DNA from: Kineosporia succinea
GTDB lineage: Bacteria > Actinomycetota > Actinomycetes > Actinomycetales > Kineosporiaceae
DNA length: 64,000 nucleotides
Direction: 5' to 3'
Assembly (NCBI RefSeq): GCF_030811555.1
Contig: NZ_JAUSQZ010000001.1
Location: forward strand, 1,798,001-1,862,000
The translations under genes and the position numbers were made by a program. Each line of letters begins with the position of its first letter. Position 1 is the first letter of the stretch. Below the pieces are notes generated by a model, which had not been told where the DNA came from, did no database searches, and was given only the letters and a program-made list of their open reading frames with translations. Below are positions 36,855 through 45,154 of this stretch, piece after piece.

Positions 36855-38294
36855 ATGCCTGTCAAAGAACCGTTGCGTCTGGCCACCCCACAGGGCCGCT
36901 GGGTCCTGACCGCCGCCGTCCTCGGCAGCGCGGTCGTGAGCCTCGACGCCACGGTGGTCAACGTGGCGCTGCCGACGATCGGGCGGGACCTGGACGCCGA
37001 CGTGGCCGGGCTGCAGTGGACCGTCAACGGGTACGCGCTCACCCTGGCGGCCCTGATCCTGCTCGGTGGTTCGCTCGGCGACCGGTTCGGCCGGCGCCGG
37101 GTGTTCGTGATCGGCGTGGGCTGGTTCGGCATCGCCTCGCTGTTGTGCGGCCTGGCCCCGAACCTGGAGGTGCTGGTGCTGGCCCGGGCCCTGCAGGGCA
37201 TCGGTGGGGCGCTGCTGACCCCGGGCAGCCTGGCGATGATCTCGTCGTCGTTCCATCCGGCCGACCGGGCGCGGGCGATCGGCGCCTGGTCGGGTCTGGG
37301 CGGGGTGTCCGCGGCCGCCGGGCCGCTGCTGGGCGGGGCCCTGCTCGAGCAGTCGTGGCGCCTGATCTTTCTCATCAACCTGCCGCTCACGGTCTTCGTG
37401 ATCGTGCTGGCCCTGCGGCACGTGCCGGAGTCCCTCGACCCGGGGGCCGCCAAGAGCCTGGACCTGGCGGGTTCGGTGAGCGGGGCGATCGGTCTCGGCG
37501 GCGTGACCTACGCCCTGATCGCCGCGGGCGGCCTGCCCAGTCTCGTCGCGGGTGCCGTGGGCCTGACCGGACTCGCCGCCTTCGTGCTCGTCGAACGCCG
37601 CAGCAACCACCCGCTGGTGCCGCTCGACATCTTCGCCAACCGCCAGTTCACCGCCGCCAACCTGGTCACCCTGGCCCTCTACGCCGCCATCTCCGGCACC
37701 TTCTTCCTGCTCGCGGTGGTGCTCCAGACCGTGGTCGGGCTGAGTCCCCTGCAGGCCGGAGCGGCCACGCTGCCGCTGACCCTGCTCATGCTCACCCTGT
37801 CGTCGCGCACCGGTGCCCTCGCCGCCCGTATCGGCCCCCGCCGCCCGATGACGATCGGCCCGCTGGTGATGAGCGCCGGGCTCCTGCTCATGCTCCGGAT
37901 CGACGTCGGCACCGGCTATCTCACCACCGCCCTGCCCGCGATCCTGGTCTTCGGGTGCGGCCTGACCCTGACCGTCGCCCCGCTCACCGCGGCCGTGCTG
38001 GGCGCCGCCGAGGACCGGCACGCCGGCGTCGCCTCGGGCGTGAACAACGCCGTCGCCCGCACCGCCGGACTGCTCTCGGTGGCCGTTCTGCCGCTCGTGA
38101 TGGGCCTTTCCGGCGACGATTTCAACCGCGCCGGGCCGCTGGCCGACGGCTTCCACACCGCCGTCGTCGGTTGCGCCGTCCTGGTGATCCTGGCTTCGGC
38201 GATCGCCTGGACCCAGATCCGCGACGACATCCTGGAGCCCGAGCCCCAGCCGTACAACTGCCCCGTGAGCGAGCCCCCGGTGCACCCTCGGTGA
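36855..38294 (+). CDS. MFS exporter, DHA2 (EmrB/QacA) family, 479 aa
   Basis: Fourteen likely membrane segments are seen, with SLDATVVNVALPTIGRDL in helix 1 (the D1 motif), GDRFGRRRVF (motif A) and SAAAGPLLGGALLEQ (motif C). It is a proton-driven drug or metabolite exporter. It is unrelated in context to the 14.4-kb exporter and has no adjacent regulator. It ends 70 bases before kup. ATG36855 is used because the coding signal starts there; the upstream frame is antisense of the reductase. Confidence 0.92.
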   Translation: MPVKEPLRLATPQGRWVLTAAVLGSAVVSLDATVVNVALPTIGRDLDADVAGLQWTVNGYALTLAALILLGGSLGDRFGRRRVFVIGVGWFGIASLLCGLAPNLEVLVLARALQGIGGALLTPGSLAMISSSFHPADRARAIGAWSGLGGVSAAAGPLLGGALLEQSWRLIFLINLPLTVFVIVLALRHVPESLDPGAAKSLDLAGSVSGAIGLGGVTYALIAAGGLPSLVAGAVGLTGLAAFVLVERRSNHPLVPLDIFANRQFTAANLVTLALYAAISGTFFLLAVVLQTVVGLSPLQAGAATLPLTLLMLTLSSRTGALAARIGPRRPMTIGPLVMSAGLLLMLRIDVGTGYLTTALPAILVFGCGLTLTVAPLTAAVLGAAEDRHAGVASGVNNAVARTAGLLSVAVLPLVMGLSGDDFNRAGPLADGFHTAVVGCAVLVILASAIAWTQIRDDILEPEPQPYNCPVSEPPVHPR

Positions 38295-38328
38295 CCGTCC
38301 GGACACGTGTCAAGATCCTGTCAAAATG

Positions 38329-38357
38329 TTGCGCCGTCACGGACCCGGCCTCAGGCT
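38329..38357 (+). promoter_or_regulatory. kup promoter
   Basis: TTGCGC (38329-38334), exactly 17 bases, then CAGGCT (38352-38357), six bases before GTG38364. No SD is present, so a leaderless kup mRNA is implied. A short direct repeat TGTCAA lies just upstream (38309 and 38320). Confidence 0.55.
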
Positions 38358-38363
38358 CGCGGC

Positions 38364-40286
38364 GTGCAGAACCCTGACCAGGCCACTCGCAACCCCTCGC
38401 TGGCGCGGCTCGCGCTGACCGTCGGCGCGCTCGGCGTGGTCTTCGGGGACATCGGCACCAGCCCGATCTACACGATCCAGACCGTGTTCAACCCGGAGGA
38501 CCCGCACCCGGTGCCGGTCTCGGTCGAGAACGTCTACGGCGTCATCTCGCTGATGATCTGGTCGGTGACCCTGATCGTCACGCTGGAGTACGTGCTCTTC
38601 GTGCTGCGCGCCGACAACGACGGCGAGGGCGGCATCCTGTCGCTCATCACCCTGATCAAGCGCCGGGCGGTGCCGGGCACCCGCCGCACCAAGGCCCTGC
38701 TGGCCGCGCTGGGCATCTTCGGCGCCTCGCTGTTCTTCGGCGACAGCATGATCACCCCGGCCATCTCGGTGCTGTCGGCGGTCGAGGGCCTGGAAGTGGT
38801 GCGCCCGTCGTTCGCGAGCTGGACCGTGCCGATCACTGCGGTCATCATCGTCGGGCTGTTCACCGCCCAGAAGTTCGGCACCGCCAGGGTCGGGCGGCTC
38901 TTCGGCCCGGTGATGATCATCTGGTTCACCACCATCGGGGCGGCCGGCATCAGCGGGATCGCCCGCAACCCCGAGGTGCTCAAGGCCCTGTCGCCCACGT
39001 ACGCGATCAGCTTCCTGTTCGGGCACTTCGGCATCGCGTTCTTCTCGCTGGCCGCCGTGGTGCTGGCGATCACCGGCGCCGAGGCCCTCTACGCCGACCT
39101 CGGCCACTTCGGCCGCGCCGCGATCACCCGGGCCTGGCTGTTCCTCGTCTTCCCCGCCTGCCTGCTCAGCTACCTGGGCCAGGGCGCGCTGGTGCTGCAC
39201 GACCCGGCCAACCTGAGCAGCCCGTTCTTCCTGCTGGTGCCCGACTGGGGCCGCCTGCCCCTGGTACTGCTGGCCACCGCCGCCACCGTGATCGCCTCGC
39301 AGGCCGTCATCACCGGCGCGTTCTCGGTGACCCACCAGGCGATCCAGCTGGGCTACCTGCCGCGCCTGCGCATCCTCTACACGAGCGCCCAGTCGATCGG
39401 CCAGATCTACGTGCCCTGGATCAACTGGGCGCTCATGGTCTCGGTGCTCACGCTGGTCTTCGCCTTCCAGAGTTCGCACAAGCTGGCGTACGCCTTCGGC
39501 ATGGCCGTGACCGGCACGATCACCATCACGACCACCCTGTTCTTCTACGTGGCCCAGCACCGCTGGAAGGTTTCCCGCTGGCTGACTTTCAGCCTGGCCG
39601 GGGTCTTCCTGACCCTCGACGTGCTGTTCCTGTCGGCCAACATGACCAAGCTGGTGCACGGCGCCTGGCTGCCGCTGCTGATCGGCGTCACCGTCTTCAC
39701 CGTGATGACGACCTGGCAGCGAGGACGCGCCCTGGTCACCGAACGCCGCGAGTCCGAGGAGGGTTCGCTGCGGGACTTCGTGGACAGCCTGCACACCCGG
39801 AAGCCGGAACCGGTGCGGGTGCCGGGCACCGCGGTGTTCCTGAACCGCGGCAAGGAGACCACCCCGCTGGCGATGCGGGCCAACGTCGAGCACAACCACG
39901 TGCTGCACGAGCATGCCGTGATCGTGTCGATCGCGACCCGCCCGGTGCCGTACGTGCCGCCCGCCGAGCGGATGGTGCTCGACGAGCTGGGCTACGCCAA
40001 CGACGGGATCACCCATGTCACGGCCTATTTCGGCTACATGGACGAACCGGACGTGCCCGCCGCCCTGGCCCTGATCTGCGGCACCGCCCCCGAGCTACCG
40101 GTCTCGCTCGGCGACGCGTCGTACTTCCTGTCCACCATCGACCTCGAGGTCGGCCAGGCGCCGGGCATGACGATGTGGCGAAAACGCCTGTTCGTGGCCA
40201 CGTCCGGAATCACGGCGGATGCGGCGGACTACTTCCGCCTGCCCCGCGACCAGACCGTCATCGTGGGTTCGCGGATCGAGGTCTAG
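38364..40286 (+). CDS. kup: Kup-family potassium transporter, 640 aa
   Basis: Kup imports K+ with protons. The N-terminal signature GALGVVFGDIGTSPIYTIQT is followed by about twelve membrane segments, LRADNDGEGGILSL after TM2, and a soluble C-terminal domain (about 480-640). The family length is 620-660. GTG38364 is chosen over a longer frame because homology begins right after it and a promoter ends six bases before. The convergent ArsR-SRPBCC gene overlaps the last four bases. Confidence 0.96.
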   Translation: MQNPDQATRNPSLARLALTVGALGVVFGDIGTSPIYTIQTVFNPEDPHPVPVSVENVYGVISLMIWSVTLIVTLEYVLFVLRADNDGEGGILSLITLIKRRAVPGTRRTKALLAALGIFGASLFFGDSMITPAISVLSAVEGLEVVRPSFASWTVPITAVIIVGLFTAQKFGTARVGRLFGPVMIIWFTTIGAAGISGIARNPEVLKALSPTYAISFLFGHFGIAFFSLAAVVLAITGAEALYADLGHFGRAAITRAWLFLVFPACLLSYLGQGALVLHDPANLSSPFFLLVPDWGRLPLVLLATAATVIASQAVITGAFSVTHQAIQLGYLPRLRILYTSAQSIGQIYVPWINWALMVSVLTLVFAFQSSHKLAYAFGMAVTGTITITTTLFFYVAQHRWKVSRWLTFSLAGVFLTLDVLFLSANMTKLVHGAWLPLLIGVTVFTVMTTWQRGRALVTERRESEEGSLRDFVDSLHTRKPEPVRVPGTAVFLNRGKETTPLAMRANVEHNHVLHEHAVIVSIATRPVPYVPPAERMVLDELGYANDGITHVTAYFGYMDEPDVPAALALICGTAPELPVSLGDASYFLSTIDLEVGQAPGMTMWRKRLFVATSGITADAADYFRLPRDQTVIVGSRIEV

Positions 40287-41059
40287 AGCGTCTTACCGGT
40301 CTCGAGAAGGGTTTTCAGACCGGAGAGCACCGAGGGCCAGCCCTGCTCGACCATCTCGACGATCGCGCTGCCGGGCTCACCGCCGTGCACGAGAGTCAGC
40401 TTGACCACGCCGTTCTCCTGCGGTTCGAGGGTGAACGTGGCCGTGGTGCGGGGTTCCGACGCCACCTTCGCGCGGACCTCCTGGTCCCAGCCCACCTTGT
40501 CGGCGAACTCCGGCGTGAGGCCGTGCCAGGTGTACGAAAGACGCTCGAACGGCTCGGACTCCACCACCCGCTGATCGGGGTCATCCATCACGACACCCTC
40601 GAAGTCCCAGACGATGGCACTGCCCTTCTTCCAGTCGGTGCGGAACTCCACCCCCCAGTACTGTTTGGTGAACTCGGGCTCGGTGATCGCGCGCCAGACC
40701 TTCTCCGGCGTGGACCGGATGAACGTGGTGTAGACGAAACTGCTCATGTTTCCGCCCTCCAGTGCACTTTTGAGACCGGCCAGGGCCTGCGCCCGGCTCC
40801 GGTCGTACTTGGACATCCACCGGTCGGCGATGGCGTTGATCGGCTCGGCGTTCAGGTGGTGCAGCAGCTCCCGCCCCTGGCGCAGGGTGGTGACCAGACC
40901 GGCCGCCTCCAGCACCGCCAGATGCTTGCTCACCGACTGCCGGGCCATGCCGAGTCCAGCACTCAATTGCTTGAGACTCTGCCCGTTCTCGGCCGCGAGC
41001 CGGTCGAGCAGTGCTCGCCGGGTCGGGTCGGCCAGGGCCTTGAACACCGCATCGTCCAT
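40283..41059 (-). CDS. ArsR-SRPBCC fusion protein, 258 aa
   Basis: Residues about 1-100 are an ArsR/HTH_20 winged helix (ADPTRRALLDRL, MARQSVSKHLAVLEAAGLV). Residues about 105-258 are an AHSA1-like SRPBCC domain (IRSTPEKVWRAITEPEFTKQYW). The two are separate genes at 1639-2474, so this window holds both the split and fused forms. A ligand bound in the SRPBCC pocket may control DNA binding directly. AGGAGG precedes the ATG, and a perfect palindrome lies 18 bases upstream. The stop region overlaps the end of kup by four bases. Confidence 0.93.
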   Translation of the reverse strand: MDDAVFKALADPTRRALLDRLAAENGQSLKQLSAGLGMARQSVSKHLAVLEAAGLVTTLRQGRELLHHLNAEPINAIADRWMSKYDRSRAQALAGLKSALEGGNMSSFVYTTFIRSTPEKVWRAITEPEFTKQYWGVEFRTDWKKGSAIVWDFEGVVMDDPDQRVVESEPFERLSYTWHGLTPEFADKVGWDQEVRAKVASEPRTTATFTLEPQENGVVKLTLVHGGEPGSAIVEMVEQGWPSVLSGLKTLLETGKTL

Positions 41060-41076
41060 CGCTTTCCTCCTACGAC

Positions 41077-41096
41077 AGGCAGCCTAATAGCTGCCT
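41077..41096 (-). promoter_or_regulatory. Operator of the ArsR-SRPBCC fusion gene
   Basis: A perfect inverted repeat, AGGCAGC-CTAATA-GCTGCCT. On the minus strand TTGCCT (around 41113-41108) and TAGGCT (around 41090-41085) could be -35 and -10, so the operator covers the promoter. The 6-base centre is the same as in the operator of the split pair at 1608-1629. A weaker palindrome (41105-41124) follows. Confidence 0.65.
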
Positions 41097-41148
41097 ATCC
41101 GGAAAGGCAACCGTTTGGCTGCCCTTCCTGATTCTCCGGCAACCCCAT

Positions 41149-41191
41149 GAAGGACGCCCAACAGCCCGATGCGGGCTGGTGGGCGTCCTTC
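41149..41191 (-). terminator. Terminator of the lytic transglycosylase gene
   Basis: A long stem: GAAGGACGCCCA (41149-41160) pairs with 41180-41191, and inside it CAGCCCG-ATG-CGGGCTG continues the helix to 19 bp. Confidence 0.88.
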
Positions 41192-41215
41192 GTGGGCCGG
41201 GTTCTGGTTCGGCCG

Positions 41216-42580
41216 CTAACTCGCCACCGGAGTGCCCGAAGGGCGGTCACCGTCGGCCGGGGCCTCGGTCTCCTCGTCGCACGGCGTGAGCGTCGGGGAC
41301 GGCGTGCCGGTGGGAGTCGGCGTCGGGGTGGACGTCGGGGTCTCCTCGGGCTCGCAGGTCTGCGTCGGATCGTCCGTGGGGGTGGGGGACGTGGTGGGGT
41401 CGTCGGGCTTCGGGGTCGGGCTGGTCGTGGGCCCGGTCGTGGGGCCGGTCGTCGGGCCCGTGGTGGGGCTCGTCGTCGGCTTGTCGGTGGTCTTGGTGGG
41501 AGTGGGGGACGCGGGGGGCTTGCCGGTGCTCTTGGTGGGAGTCGGCCTGGTGGTCGACTTCGTCGGCGTCGGCCTGCTCGTCGACCTCGTCGGCCTGGGG
41601 GTGCTCGTCTTGGTGGGCGTGCTCTTCGGCGGCTTCGGGATCGCCGGCGGCGGACCGGGAGCGGTGCCGGGCGGATCCGTGTGCGTCGGGCCCGGGCTCG
41701 GGGTCTCGTCGTCCGAGGTGTCCGGCACCGTCTGCGACTGGCCGGTGCGGTAGGCGGTGGCCAGCGAGAGCACCAGCGAGACATAGCTGTTGCTGCGGTT
41801 GTAGCGGTAGACGGCGGCGGCCTGGCCGGTGCGGTTGTCGAGAACCCCGTCACCGGCGCACAGGTACGTGCCCGCGGCGAGAGCGGCGTTGTCGATGTTC
41901 TGCGGGTTGCCCTTGCCGTAGGCCTTCCAGGTGCCGGGCAGGAACTGCATCGGGCCGACGGCGCGGTCGACGGACGAGTCGCCGTCGTAGGCGCCGTTGT
42001 CGGTGTCACCGATGCGCGCGGTGCCCGGGGTCGAGCCGTCGAGCCGCACCCCCAGGATGGACGGGGTGACCACGCCGGCCGAGGTGATGGACGAGCCGCC
42101 GTAACGGCCGTGGTTGCTCTCGACCCGGCCGATCCCGGCGATCAGCGACCAGTCGATCCGGCACGACGGGTCGGTGCGGGCGAGGGACGCGGCGGCGGCC
42201 CGGTAGGCCTGCTCGGCCCGGGCCGGGATGCCCGAGGAGGTCAGGCCGTCGGTCTTGCTGATGCCGTAGGCACCCTCGGCGGTCGGCGTCGGCGACTTGC
42301 TGCTGCTCGGCAGCGAGTCGAACGGCCAGGCCGTGGCGGTGCCGGCGCTCGGCATCAGGCTGGCCGTCGGAAACGGATAGGAGCTGGTGGGAGTGGCGAA
42401 CGCGGTGCCGGAGGGGCTGACCGTGGCCTGGTCGGCCAGGGTCTTCTTCTCCTGCGCGACGCTTGATCCGGACATCATCAGGACCACGGCGACCGCCAGG
42501 AGAAAGGCCGCCACCGCAGCTGACCGGCGCAGCGCGGTGGCGCTGCCCCGGATCAATCGTGCCGAATCGGTCCATTGCAC
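41216..42580 (-). CDS. Secreted lytic murein transglycosylase with Pro/Thr-rich tail, 454 aa
   Basis: A hydrophobic signal or anchor lies at about 20-40. The catalytic domain (about 120-285) has LIAGIGRVESNHGRYGG with catalytic Glu154 and AVGPMQFLPGTWKAYG, typical of SLT_2/MltB-like enzymes that cleave peptidoglycan glycan strands. From about residue 290 to the end the protein is a repetitive Pro/Thr/Ser/Lys tail with GPTT and TPTPT repeats and acidic ends, probably a cell-wall-spanning or glycosylated region. The GTG start has TAAGGT six bases upstream and no SD, so leaderless translation is likely. Confidence 0.9.
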   Translation of the reverse strand: MQWTDSARLIRGSATALRRSAAVAAFLLAVAVVLMMSGSSVAQEKKTLADQATVSPSGTAFATPTSSYPFPTASLMPSAGTATAWPFDSLPSSSKSPTPTAEGAYGISKTDGLTSSGIPARAEQAYRAAAASLARTDPSCRIDWSLIAGIGRVESNHGRYGGSSITSAGVVTPSILGVRLDGSTPGTARIGDTDNGAYDGDSSVDRAVGPMQFLPGTWKAYGKGNPQNIDNAALAAGTYLCAGDGVLDNRTGQAAAVYRYNRSNSYVSLVLSLATAYRTGQSQTVPDTSDDETPSPGPTHTDPPGTAPGPPPAIPKPPKSTPTKTSTPRPTRSTSRPTPTKSTTRPTPTKSTGKPPASPTPTKTTDKPTTSPTTGPTTGPTTGPTTSPTPKPDDPTTSPTPTDDPTQTCEPEETPTSTPTPTPTGTPSPTLTPCDEETEAPADGDRPSGTPVAS

Positions 42581-42674
42581 CCCAGAACCTTAAGCAGAAA
42601 TACGCCGGAGGTCAGCCCCGTTGGGTGAATGGATCCTGATTCACAGTCATCGGGGACGAGTCACTGGAGGAAAC

Positions 42675-42956
42675 GTGCGCGCCATCTGGAACGGCACCGT
42701 GATCGCCGAGTCCGACGACATCGTCGAGGTCGAGGGCAACCCGTACTTCCCGGCCTCGTCGCTGCGGCAAGACCTTCTGACCTCGAGCGACACCACGACG
42801 GTGTGCCCCTGGAAGGGCACCGCGTCGTACTACTCCCTGAATGTCGACGGGGCCACGAACCCGGACGCGGTCTGGTACTACCCCACACCGAAGGACGCCG
42901 CGGCCCAGATCCGTGACCGGGTGGCGTTCTGGCGCGGCGTGACGTACGAAAACTAG
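42675..42956 (+). CDS. DUF427 domain protein, 93 aa
   Basis: The sequence matches the small DUF427 fold: VRAIWNGTVIAESDDIVEVEGNPYFP region at the start, TVCPWKGTASYYSL in the centre and FWRGVTYEN at the end. The conserved CPWKG motif is intact. The function of the family is unknown. GGAGG four bases before GTG42675 sets the start; upstream codons are not conserved-looking. The stop TAG shares the four bases CTAG with the stop of the convergent response regulator gene. Confidence 0.88.
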   Translation: MRAIWNGTVIAESDDIVEVEGNPYFPASSLRQDLLTSSDTTTVCPWKGTASYYSLNVDGATNPDAVWYYPTPKDAAAQIRDRVAFWRGVTYEN

Positions 42957-43624
42957 GGGCTGACCAGGCCGCTCTGGTAAGCGGCCACCACCAGCTGGGC
43001 CCGGTCGCGGGCGCCGACCTTGGTCATGGCCCGGTTCACGTGGGTCTTGGCGGTGAGCGGGCTGACGAAGAGCCGTTCGGCGATCTCGTCGTTCGACAGG
43101 CCGAGCGCCACCAGCGTGGCCACCTCCCGCTCACGCTCGGTCAGCGCCGAGAACTGCTCCGGCGTGGGTGGGCTCACGCTGCTCGGGCGGGCCAGGAACT
43201 CGGTGATCAGGCCACGGGTGGCGCGGGGCGAGAGCAGGGCGTCGCCGCTGGCCACGGTGCGGATGGCGGTGAGCAGCTCGTCGGCCTCGACGCCCTTGCC
43301 GACGAACCCGCTGGCCCCCGCCCGCAGCGCCGCGAGCACGTACTCGTCGATCTCGAAAGTGGTCACCACCAGCACCTTCACACCGGCCAGATCGTCGTCG
43401 GCGCAGATCATCCGGGTGGCCTCGAGGCCGTCGAGGTCGGGCATGCGGATGTCCATCACCACCACGTCGGCGCGCAGCGAGCGCACCTGGTCGACGGCCT
43501 GCCGCCCGGTGCCGGCCTCGCCGACCACCTCCAGGTCGGGGGCCGAGTCGATCAGCACCCGGAACCCGGCACGGATCAGGGCCTGGTCGTCGGCCAGCAG
43601 GACGCGGGTCTTCTGGTTCGTCAT
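42953..43624 (-). CDS. NarL/LuxR-type response regulator, 223 aa
   Basis: The receiver domain (about 5-125) has Asp13, phospho-acceptor Asp58 (MDIRMPDLDG) and the switch Lys region. The LuxR helix-turn-helix (about 155-215) reads LTEREREVATLVALGLSNDEIAERL. It should be phosphorylated by the histidine kinase encoded just upstream on the same strand. The separation of 170 bases is filled with short repeats, unusual for such a pair. GTG43627 is an alternative start. The target genes may include the adjacent MMPL gene. Confidence 0.94.
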   Translation of the reverse strand: MTNQKTRVLLADDQALIRAGFRVLIDSAPDLEVVGEAGTGRQAVDQVRSLRADVVVMDIRMPDLDGLEATRMICADDDLAGVKVLVVTTFEIDEYVLAALRAGASGFVGKGVEADELLTAIRTVASGDALLSPRATRGLITEFLARPSSVSPPTPEQFSALTEREREVATLVALGLSNDEIAERLFVSPLTAKTHVNRAMTKVGARDRAQLVVAAYQSGLVSP

Positions 43625-43687
43625 CACGCTTCTCTCAGGGGACGCCCGGGACGGTTCGGGGCTGTCAGGGGTTTCCGGGCATCAGGG

Positions 43688-43806
43688 CGGTCAGGCGGTT
43701 CCGGGCTCAAGCGGGTTCCGGGGTTCAGGCGGTTCCAGGCGTCAGGCGGGTTCCGGACTTCAGGCGGTTCCAGGCGTCAGGCGGGTTCCGGGGTTCAGGC
43801 GGTGCC
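43688..43806. repeat. Minisatellite-like tandem repeat, 35-bp period
   Basis: Two copies of a 35-bp unit (43724-43758 and 43759-43793), a partial third from 43794, and more degenerate half-units upstream, all built from TCAGGCGGTTCC-like blocks. The array lies between the response regulator start and the kinase stop and includes the kinase stop codon. Confidence 0.85.
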
Positions 43807-45129
43807 GGGTTCGGCCGTGGTGGAGACCGACGCTGAGGCCGAGGCACCGGTGAGCCGGGCCGGCAGGCAGACGGCCGGGCCCTTGGTCTTCTCGGCGGCC
43901 ACCGGCTCGGGGGCCCGCTTCTCGGGTTCCTTCTTCTCCGGCTCCTCCGGGCGCACCGGCAGCTCGGCCCGCACCCGCCAGGTGCCGTCGGGCTCGGGAG
44001 CGGCCCGCAGCCGGCCACCGACCGCCAGGGCCCGCTCGCGCATGCCGATCAGGCCGTACCCACCGAGCAGGGAGTCGTCGTCGCGGGCCGGCCGGGCCAG
44101 CACCCCCTGCGCGTTGACCACGTCGATCGTCACGGCCTCGGCGGTGAACACCACGTCGAGCCGGGCCGAGCCGGACCCGTGCTTGTGCGCGTTGGTCAGC
44201 CCCTCCTGCACCAGGCGGAAGGCCACCAGGTCGACCGCGGGCGGCAGCGGACGGCGCTCGCCCCGGATGGTCCAGACCACCCGCAGGCCGGAGGACTCGA
44301 ACGAGTGGATCAGGCCGGGCAGGTCTTCCACCCCGGCGGCGGGCTCGACCGGGGTCTTGGTGTCACCGGGCCGGCGCAGCACGTTGAGCAGCCCGGTGAG
44401 TTCGTCGAGAACCGTTCGGCTGGAACGGCGCACATGGGTGAGTGCCTCTCCGGCCTCGTCGGGCTTGTCGCGCACCAGGTGCTCGGCCACCGAGGCCTGC
44501 ACGTGGATCACGGCGATGTGGTGAGCCACCACGTCGTGCAGTTCCTGGGCGATGCGCAACCGCTCCTCGGCGACCCGGCGCCGGGCCTCCTCCTCGCGGG
44601 ACTGCTCGGCCCGGTGGGCACGCTCCTCGATCGCCGCGACGTAGGCCTTCTTGCTGGCGACGGCCTCCCCCACGGCGGCGAAGAAGCCCACCCACAGCAG
44701 CGACCCGATGCTGCGGCCGACGTCGATCCCACCCGCCCCCAGGTTCTCGCCGACGATGATCGTGGCGCTGCTCAGCCCCCAGCAGATGATGCTGTGACGG
44801 CGGTTGCCCTGCAGGCCGACCGAGACCATCGCCGCCCCGACGGCCAGGATCACCGGTGAGGTGGCCCCCTCGAGGTGCCAGAGCACACCCGCGACCCCGA
44901 GTGTGGTGCAGGCCAGGGCCAGCTTCGGCCAGGGTGAACAGAGCAGCAGCACCGCGAAGATCGCGGTCACGGCCAGCATGACCGGGCCGGAGCCGGTGCC
45001 CGGGTGCTTCTCGTCGAGCTTCAGGCTGATCGTCACGGCCAGGACCAGGAGCGCCACGGCCCGAAGACCGTCGGCCACCCGGGGATGGATCCGGGGGTGG
45101 CCGACGGTCTTCGGCAGAGTCAGTCCCAT
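43795..45129 (-). CDS. NarL-type sensor histidine kinase, 444 aa
   Basis: Five or so short membrane helices (about 20-165) with almost no external loops suggest sensing within the membrane. A HisKA_3 dimerisation domain follows with the phospho-acceptor in AQELHDVVAHHIAVIHVQ (near residue 208), then an HATPase domain (RLVQEGLTNAHKHG, GGYGLIGMRERA). After the ATPase domain comes a charged Pro/Glu/Lys tail of about 55 residues whose end is encoded in the tandem repeat. TACAGT lies six bases before the ATG. Confidence 0.93.
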   Translation of the reverse strand: MGLTLPKTVGHPRIHPRVADGLRAVALLVLAVTISLKLDEKHPGTGSGPVMLAVTAIFAVLLLCSPWPKLALACTTLGVAGVLWHLEGATSPVILAVGAAMVSVGLQGNRRHSIICWGLSSATIIVGENLGAGGIDVGRSIGSLLWVGFFAAVGEAVASKKAYVAAIEERAHRAEQSREEEARRRVAEERLRIAQELHDVVAHHIAVIHVQASVAEHLVRDKPDEAGEALTHVRRSSRTVLDELTGLLNVLRRPGDTKTPVEPAAGVEDLPGLIHSFESSGLRVVWTIRGERRPLPPAVDLVAFRLVQEGLTNAHKHGSGSARLDVVFTAEAVTIDVVNAQGVLARPARDDDSLLGGYGLIGMRERALAVGGRLRAAPEPDGTWRVRAELPVRPEEPEKKEPEKRAPEPVAAEKTKGPAVCLPARLTGASASASVSTTAEPGTA

Positions 45130-45154
45130 CTGAGCACTGTAGGCCGGGGACTCG

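Noticed and set aside
35829-38306. An 825-codon open frame on the minus strand covering the aldo/keto reductase and the MFS gene
   Set aside because: Only the last 323 codons match a protein family. The rest is antisense of the MFS gene and open because of high GC content.
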